This document shows, piece after piece, positions 57,226 through 64,000 of a stretch of 64,000 bases of DNA. The notes below the pieces were generated by a model, which worked only from the letters and a program-made list of their open reading frames with translations, was not told the origin of the DNA and searched no databases. Each line of letters begins with the position of its first letter. The first letter of the stretch is position 1. The DNA lies in assembly GCF_035621475.1 (NCBI RefSeq), contig NZ_CP141799.1:4514501-4578500 (forward strand). The letters are read 5' to 3'. Source of the DNA: Pseudomonas paeninsulae. Its GTDB lineage: Bacteria; Pseudomonadota; Gammaproteobacteria; Pseudomonadales; Pseudomonadaceae. The position numbers and the translations under genes are program-made.

Positions 57226-58264
57226 ACACCTCAACCGGCTCGATCGGATCGGCCACCAGGCGATCCAGCGCCTGCAGCACCGGCCGCGCTGGCAACTCGC
57301 GCAGACAGTTGTAGTGACCGAAGCGGCAGGTGCGGTCGAAGCAGGGACTGCATTCGATGCCCAGCCGGACGATCTCCACCTGCTCGGCCAGCGGCGGGGT
57401 GAACTGCGGCGAAGTGGAGCCGTAGACCGCCACCAGTGGACGATTGAGCGCGGCGGCCACATGCATCAAGCCCGAGTCGTTGGAGACCACGGCACCAGCA
57501 CAGGACAGCAGGTCGATGGCTTCGGCCAGGCTGGTCTCGCCGGCCAGATTCACCGCTTCTTCGCGCAGCCCGGGAATCAGCCGCAGGCGGATTTCTTCAC
57601 CCACCGGGTGATCGTTCTTCGAGCCGAACAGCCAGACCTGCCAGCCGGTACGGATCTTCGCCTCGGCGACCTGGGCGTAATGCTCGCTCGGCCAGCGCTT
57701 GGCTTCGCCGAACTCGGCCCCGGGGCAGAGCGCTAGCACCGGCCGGTCCAGGCTCAGGCCGAACTTGGCCAGCGCCGCCGCACGACTGCCTTCGTCGATG
57801 TGCAGGGACGGCCGCGGATAAGGCTTGGGCAGTTCATCGCCAGGTTCAAAGGCGAGCGCCATAAAGCGCTCGATCATCAGCGGGTAGCGTTGTTTATCCA
57901 GGACGCGCACATCGTTGAGCAGGCCATAGCGCATCTCGCCTTTCCAGCCGGTGCGCTTGCCGATACCGGCAAAGAACGGCACCAGCGCTGACTTCAGCGA
58001 ATTGGGCAGCAGAATCGCCTGATCGTACTGACCCGCCAGGGATTTGCCGATCTTGCGTCGGGTCGCCAGTTGCAACACGCCATGGCCGAGCGGGAAGCTC
58101 AGGGCCTGACGCACTTCGGGCATGCGCTCGAGAATCGGCCGGCTCCACTCGGGCGCCAGCACGTCGATCGCGCAACCAGGATGACGCTGTTGCAGGCACT
58201 GGAACAGCGTCTGCGCCATCACCATGTCACCGACCCAGCTGGGGCCGACAATCAGAATATTCAT
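57224..58264 (-). CDS. waaF: LPS heptosyltransferase II
   Basis: A 346-residue GT9 enzyme adding heptose II to the inner core. Segments are MNILIVGPSWVGDMVMAQTLFQ at the N-terminus, DQAILLPNSLKSALVPFFAGIGKRTGW, LALCPGAEFGEAKRWP and GAVVSNDSGLMHVAAALNRPLVAVYGSTSP. A C-terminal Cys pair region (IECSPCFDRTCRFGHYNCL) is typical of the Pseudomonas protein. It is upstream of waaC but separated from it by the 266-bp element. Confidence 0.95.
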   Translation of the reverse strand: MNILIVGPSWVGDMVMAQTLFQCLQQRHPGCAIDVLAPEWSRPILERMPEVRQALSFPLGHGVLQLATRRKIGKSLAGQYDQAILLPNSLKSALVPFFAGIGKRTGWKGEMRYGLLNDVRVLDKQRYPLMIERFMALAFEPGDELPKPYPRPSLHIDEGSRAAALAKFGLSLDRPVLALCPGAEFGEAKRWPSEHYAQVAEAKIRTGWQVWLFGSKNDHPVGEEIRLRLIPGLREEAVNLAGETSLAEAIDLLSCAGAVVSNDSGLMHVAAALNRPLVAVYGSTSPQFTPPLAEQVEIVRLGIECSPCFDRTCRFGHYNCLRELPARPVLQALDRLVADPIEPVEV

Positions 58265-58275
58265 AGGGCAGCCTC

Positions 58276-58340
58276 GAGCCGCAAGCTACAAGGCGCAAGC
58301 TAAAGCAGCCGGAGCGCTTGCAGCTTGCTACTTGCGGCTT
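58276..58340. repeat. GCAAGC-rich imperfect palindrome between ilvE and waaF
   Basis: GAGCCGCAAGCTACAAGG-type and CTTGCTACTTGCGGCTT-type arms form an imperfect inverted repeat, with several short GCAAGC direct copies. It resembles dispersed intergenic repeats of Pseudomonas and may shape the transcript end of ilvE. Confidence 0.6.
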
Positions 58341-58345
58341 GCTGC

Positions 58346-59269
58346 TTATTTAACCAGCGTGCGCCATTCGGCATGGTTGCTGGTCTTGCCGGCCACCAGG
58401 TCGAAATAGGCTTTTTGCAGTTTCTCGGTCACCGGGCCACGGCGGCCGGCGCCGATCTGCCGGTCATCGACTTCACGGATCGGCGTGACTTCGGCGGCGG
58501 TGCCGGTGAAGAAGGCCTCGTCGGCGATGTACACCTCGTCGCGGGTGATGCGCTTCTCGATCACCTGGATGCCCAGCTCGTCGGCCAGGGTCAGAATGGT
58601 GTTGCGGGTGATGCCGTTGAGGCAGGAAGTTACTTCCGGGGTGTAGACCACGCCATTTCTGACCAGGAAGATGTTCTCGCCCGAGCCTTCGGCCACATAG
58701 CCTTCGGTATCCAGCAGCATGGCCTCGTCGGCGCCGCCGGAGATGGCTTCCTGCAGGGCCAGCATCGAGTTGATGTAGTTGCCGTTGGCCTTGGCCCGAG
58801 TCATCGAGATGTTGACGTGGTGGCGGGTAAAGGAGCTGGTGCGCACCTTGATCCCGACCTGCAGGGCTTCGTCGCCCATGTAGGCGCCCCAACTCCAGGC
58901 GGCGACTATCACATGCACCTTCAGGCCGCTGGCACGCAGGCCCATGCCTTCCGACCCGTAGAACACCATCGGGCGGATATAGGCGCTTTCCAGGTTGTTC
59001 TCGCGCACGGCGGCGCGCGTCGCCTCGCTGATCTCGTCTTTGCTGAACGGGATCTGCATATTCATGATGTGCGCCGAATCGAACAGGCGATCGGTGTGCG
59101 CCTGCAGGCGGAAGATTGCCGCGCCGTCCGGGGTGTCGTAGGCGCGCACGCCCTCGAATACGCCCATGCCGTAATGCAGGGTGTGGGTCAGCACATGAGT
59201 AGTCGCGTCACGCCACGGCACCAGTTTGCCGTCATACCAAATCACGCCATCACGATCGGCCATCGACAT
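58346..59269 (-). CDS. ilvE: Branched-chain amino acid aminotransferase
   Basis: A 307-residue fold-type IV PLP aminotransferase carrying out the last step of Leu, Ile and Val synthesis. Family segments are GVIWYDGKLVPWRDATTHVLTH at the start, AYIRPMVFYGSEGMGL, SMTRAKANGNYINSMLALQEA with the PLP lysine (about 160), GYVAEGSGENIFLV and GITRNTILTLADELGI. The length is normal. It lies between glnE and waaF on the same strand, as in P. aeruginosa. Confidence 0.96.
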   Translation of the reverse strand: MSMADRDGVIWYDGKLVPWRDATTHVLTHTLHYGMGVFEGVRAYDTPDGAAIFRLQAHTDRLFDSAHIMNMQIPFSKDEISEATRAAVRENNLESAYIRPMVFYGSEGMGLRASGLKVHVIVAAWSWGAYMGDEALQVGIKVRTSSFTRHHVNISMTRAKANGNYINSMLALQEAISGGADEAMLLDTEGYVAEGSGENIFLVRNGVVYTPEVTSCLNGITRNTILTLADELGIQVIEKRITRDEVYIADEAFFTGTAAEVTPIREVDDRQIGAGRRGPVTEKLQKAYFDLVAGKTSNHAEWRTLVK

Positions 59270-59340
59270 AGTAGCCTGCTCCTAAAATTCGTTTGCCACA
59301 CACGGATCTGGCCGCCACACGCGCCCAGCCTCGGAAAATT

Positions 59341-62286
59341 TCAGCTCAACCCCAGCTCCCGCCAGATGCGCAGCACGCTGCGTCTTTGCTCCTGAAACTG
59401 GTCGCCACGCACCACCCCTGGCTGCTTTTGCAATGCCTGGCGATGGGCCGCCGCGCGGTAGACCTTGTAGGCCTCTTGCAGCAGACGGGCATTTTCAGCG
59501 GTCAGTAAGCCAATGCGCTCCAGACCTTCCAGAATGCGGATGTTATCGGTGAACGCCAACAGCTCGGGATATTGTCGCGACCAAGCCAAGGCCGCGTATT
59601 GCACCATAAATTCAATATCGACGATACCACCGGCATCCTGCTTGAGGTCGAACCAGATCGAGGCCTCGAAGGCATTCGCCGCGGTCCCGGCAGCCGTAGC
59701 CCGGGTGCCGAGGTTGTCGCGCATCTTCGCGCGCATCTCGCTGACCTCGGTGCGCAACAGGTCGAGGTCACGCTCACGACCGAGCACCGCCGCGCGCACC
59801 GCCTCGAATGCCTTGCCGACCCGCGGGCAACCGACCAGCACGCGGGCGCGCACCAGGGCCTGGTGCTCCCAGGTCCAGGCTTCGTTTTCCTGATAACGCT
59901 GGAAGGCGCCCAGCGAGCTGACCAACAGACCCGCCGCCCCCGAGGGGCGCAGGCGCATGTCGACTTCATAGAGCTGGCCGGAGTTGGTCTGGGTGGTCAG
60001 CAGATGGATGATGCGCTGCCCCAGGCGATTGAAAAACTGCGCGCCGTCGATCGGCTTGACGCCATTGGTCTCGCCCTGGGAATCGCCATCGTGGATAAAC
60101 ACCAGATCCAGGTCCGAGCCATGGCCCAGCTCGATCCCGCCGACCTTGCCGTAACCGACAATGATGAAGTCCGGGTCGCACGGGCTGCCATCGGCACGCG
60201 GCGGCACCCCATATTTACTGGTGGTCTGCCGCCAGGCCAGGGCCAGCACTTGCTCAAGGATCGCCTCGGCCAGCCAGGTCAGGTAGTCGCTGACCTTCAT
60301 CAACGGCAGGCTGCCGGAGATTTCCGACGCGGCCACGCGCAAGCGGTGCGCCAGTTTGAAGTGGCGCAGCGCCTCCATCTGCTGCTCGAGATCATCCTCG
60401 GGGATGCGCATCAGCCGCTCACGCAACTCGGCGGCCAGCTCTGGCGCCAGCGGCGGCTTGAACAAGCGCCCCTCGTTGAGTAACTCGTCGAGCAATAAAG
60501 GAAAGCGGGTGATCTGTTCAGCGATCCAGGGGCTGGCGGCGCACAGGGTCAGCAGGCGCTGCAAGGCACCGGGGTTTTCCGTCAGCAGCACCAGATAGGC
60601 CGAGCGCCGCGCCACCGCCTCGATCAGCGGCAGCACCCGTTCCAGAACCAGATCGGGGCTGTCGTGCTCCACCGCCTGCGCCAGCAGCCGCGGCATGAAG
60701 GCATCCAGGCGCTCACGACCGAGACGCTGCATGGCCCGCACCTGATTACCGCTGCGCAAGTCAGCAAGGCGCCGCCATGCGGACTGCGCCTCGGCGAACC
60801 CCGCTTCGGCCAGTTGCCGGCAGGCCGCCGCCTCGTCCTGAACATCGTTCCACAGCGGCAGCCACTCACCACCGACCACCTCATCATCGGCGGTTTCGGC
60901 ATCTTCATCCGGGTCGGCGATCACCTGGCGGAAATGCCAGTCGACCCGACCACGCCAGTGCATCAGTTGCTGGTGAAACGCCTGCCAGTCATCGAAGCCG
61001 AGCATAAAGGCCACGCGCGCGCGATCCTGGTCGTTATCGGGAAGCATCTGCGTCTGCCGATCGCCGATCGCCTGCAAGGCATGTTCGGTGTAACGCAGGA
61101 ACTCGTAGCCCTGACGTAATTCGTCGACTGCCGCGGCCGGCAGATAGCCCTGCCCTTCAAGCGTGCCGAGCACCTGCAGCAGCGGCCGCAGCTGCAGGCT
61201 CAAGTCGCGGCCGCCGTGAATCAGCTGAAAGGCCTGGGCGATAAACTCCACCTCGCGGATGCCGCCGGCACCGAGTTTGATGTTCTCGGCCATGCCCTTG
61301 CGCCGCACTTCCTGCTGGATCAGCTGCTTCATGGTGCGCAGCGCTTCGATCGCGGAAAAGTCCAGGTAACGCCGATAGACGAATGGCCGCAACATCTCCA
61401 GCAACTGCGCTCCGGCGACCTGATCGCCGCCGACCACCCGCGCCTTGATCATGGCGTAGCGCTCCCAGTCGCGGCCCTGATCCTGGTAGTACTGTTCCAG
61501 CGCGTTGAAGCTGAACACCAGCGAACCCGAGGAGCCATAAGGGCGCAGGCGCATGTCGGTGCGGAAGACGAAGCCGTCGACGGTGATCACGTCCAGCGCC
61601 TTGATCAGGCGCTGACCGAGGCGAATGAAGAATTCCTGGTTGTCCAGCGGGCGCTTGACCCCTTCGGTTTCGCCGCCCTCCGGGTAGCCAAAGATCAGGT
61701 CGATGTCCGAAGACAGGTTCAGTTCAAAGGCGCCCAGCTTGCCCATGCCGAGCACCACCATGTGCTGCGCCTGACCACTACGCCGACCGATGGGCGTGCC
61801 GAACTGCGTGCAATGCCGAGGATAGAGCCAGTGATAGGCCAGATCGATGCAGGCGTCGGCCAGTTCCGAAAGGTCGCGACAGGTTTCGATCAGGTCGGCC
61901 TGGCGACTGATATCGCGCCAGATGATGCGCACCTGCTGGCGATTGCGAAAACGCCGCAGGCACCGGCCCAGCTCGTCTTCATCGGCGCAATCGAGCAACG
62001 CGGCCGCCAGTTGCCCACGCAATTCACCGGCCTGCAGCGAGCGCTCCAACTCGCCGGAGGCGGCCAACCCCAGGAGCATCTGCGGGTCGCGCTGGGCTTG
62101 CTCGACGACGAAGTCGCTGGCCGCCGCCACGCGCCGGAGCACCTCGCGACGCGCACTCGGCCAGGCGGCAAAATCGGCCACGGCAGCAGCGCAGCACTCG
62201 GCGAAGGCCGTCTGCAAGGACTGTTCGGCACGCAGGGCAAGGGGAGCAAGAGTGGCTGGTAAAGAAGCCAACGCGGGCAGGCTCAT
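59341..62286 (-). CDS. glnE: Bifunctional glutamine synthetase adenylyltransferase/adenylyl-removing enzyme
   Basis: A 981-residue enzyme that adds and removes AMP on glutamine synthetase in response to PII and nitrogen status. Two nucleotidyltransferase domains are visible: GAFELNLSSDIDLIFGYPEGG (N-terminal, deadenylylating) and GGIELGHGSDLDLVFIHDGD (C-terminal, adenylylating), each with the GSD(x)D metal motif, joined by a helical linker and with C-terminal PII-responsive helices. The length matches the family. It is upstream of ilvE on the same strand and divergent from aceE. Confidence 0.96.
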   Translation of the reverse strand: MSLPALASLPATLAPLALRAEQSLQTAFAECCAAAVADFAAWPSARREVLRRVAAASDFVVEQAQRDPQMLLGLAASGELERSLQAGELRGQLAAALLDCADEDELGRCLRRFRNRQQVRIIWRDISRQADLIETCRDLSELADACIDLAYHWLYPRHCTQFGTPIGRRSGQAQHMVVLGMGKLGAFELNLSSDIDLIFGYPEGGETEGVKRPLDNQEFFIRLGQRLIKALDVITVDGFVFRTDMRLRPYGSSGSLVFSFNALEQYYQDQGRDWERYAMIKARVVGGDQVAGAQLLEMLRPFVYRRYLDFSAIEALRTMKQLIQQEVRRKGMAENIKLGAGGIREVEFIAQAFQLIHGGRDLSLQLRPLLQVLGTLEGQGYLPAAAVDELRQGYEFLRYTEHALQAIGDRQTQMLPDNDQDRARVAFMLGFDDWQAFHQQLMHWRGRVDWHFRQVIADPDEDAETADDEVVGGEWLPLWNDVQDEAAACRQLAEAGFAEAQSAWRRLADLRSGNQVRAMQRLGRERLDAFMPRLLAQAVEHDSPDLVLERVLPLIEAVARRSAYLVLLTENPGALQRLLTLCAASPWIAEQITRFPLLLDELLNEGRLFKPPLAPELAAELRERLMRIPEDDLEQQMEALRHFKLAHRLRVAASEISGSLPLMKVSDYLTWLAEAILEQVLALAWRQTTSKYGVPPRADGSPCDPDFIIVGYGKVGGIELGHGSDLDLVFIHDGDSQGETNGVKPIDGAQFFNRLGQRIIHLLTTQTNSGQLYEVDMRLRPSGAAGLLVSSLGAFQRYQENEAWTWEHQALVRARVLVGCPRVGKAFEAVRAAVLGRERDLDLLRTEVSEMRAKMRDNLGTRATAAGTAANAFEASIWFDLKQDAGGIVDIEFMVQYAALAWSRQYPELLAFTDNIRILEGLERIGLLTAENARLLQEAYKVYRAAAHRQALQKQPGVVRGDQFQEQRRSVLRIWRELGLS

Positions 62287-62378
62287 GGTCTATCCTTTTT
62301 GGCGGACTGCAAGTGACACGCGCAAAGCCGGAAACCCTCTTGCTTGACGCGGCGCGCGCAACAAACAGACAAATAAAT

Positions 62379-62445
62379 TGTAGTTTTGCTACGAAAGATT
62401 GTATCCAAAGGGCTGAAATCGGCGTCGAAATGTAGTAAAACTACA
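62379..62445. promoter_or_regulatory. Two palindromes upstream of aceE, candidate GntR/FadR-type operators
   Basis: A perfect 15-bp palindrome TGTAGT-AAA-ACTACA lies at 62431-62445, and a related imperfect copy TGTAGT-TTT-GCTACG at 62379-62393, 52 bases apart. The core GT-N3-AC is the pattern of FadR-type GntR regulators such as PdhR/LldR. They sit in the divergent glnE/aceE region, 109 bases before the aceE start. Regulation of pyruvate dehydrogenase is inferred. Confidence 0.55.
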
Positions 62446-62554
62446 CAGAGCCGGTCCTATCCCCGGTGCATCCAAGAATTCACGTGCCCGCCCACAAAGC
62501 CGGTCACGAATCCTGGCCTCCGATTCTGGAAGCCTTTCCGCCCTGGAGCAACCC

Positions 62555-64000
<1,446 letters not shown>

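Overview
The window is GC-rich chromosomal DNA of a gammaproteobacterium, almost certainly a Pseudomonas. The evidence is the Pseudomonas-type lipopolysaccharide core block (waaA ... hldE-msbA ... waaP-waaG-waaC-waaF-ilvE-glnE-aceE), the thiC-cytX pair under a TPP riboswitch next to tolC and nudF, and Pseudomonas-style REP palindromes. No rRNA, tRNA, CRISPR array, prophage or complete insertion sequence was seen. Both edges cut a gene: oprC on the left and aceE on the right.

Left part (1-18 kb) is mostly metal and drug handling. A minus-strand copper-acquisition operon (DUF2946, PCu(A)C chaperone, DUF2946, OprC receptor) is followed by a LysR regulator divergent from a monooxygenase/quinone-oxidoreductase pair, a PAS/GAF sensor without an output domain, a Bcr/CflA exporter bracketed by palindromic repeats, and an RND pump (adaptor plus permease, no outer-membrane partner) divergent from its TetR-type regulator. 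Then comes a copper-export module: the CopZ chaperone divergent from the CopA ATPase, with CueR downstream. Copper uptake and copper export genes thus lie within about 17 kb.

Middle part (18-32 kb): HAD hydrolase and TesB thioesterase; a tandem nitroreductase (SagB/ThcOx type) divergent from a histone-deacetylase-like amidohydrolase; a UvrD-like helicase; a gene-poor 415-base stretch; the nudF-DUF1249-cpdA operon; an RsiV/DUF3298 lipoprotein; cytX and thiC with a TPP riboswitch; and tolC with a clear terminator.

Right part (32.6-64 kb) is the envelope block. It holds Kdo transferase waaA, a LysR/SMR efflux pair, three metabolic genes, hldE and msbA. A plus-strand unit follows: waaL, a LPS-kinase-like gene, then an accessory cassette fdtA-fdtC-fdtB for a dTDP-3-acylamino-3,6-dideoxyhexose plus a second acyltransferase. 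The minus-strand core operon then runs (in transcription order) ilvE, waaF, waaC, waaG, waaP, wapP, wapQ, a double-domain kinase, a carbamoyltransferase and three glycosyltransferases. waaF and waaC are separated by a 266-bp element with 31-bp terminal inverted repeats and two internal hairpins. glnE and the pyruvate dehydrogenase gene aceE close the window.

The most interesting unexplained items are the waaF-waaC structured element, the sugar-modification cassette coupled to waaL, the fused double kinase in the core operon, and the paired palindromes upstream of aceE. No clearly new multi-gene system was found; most of the rest is ordinary Pseudomonas core genome. Comparisons with P. aeruginosa gene order are from memory and were not searched.
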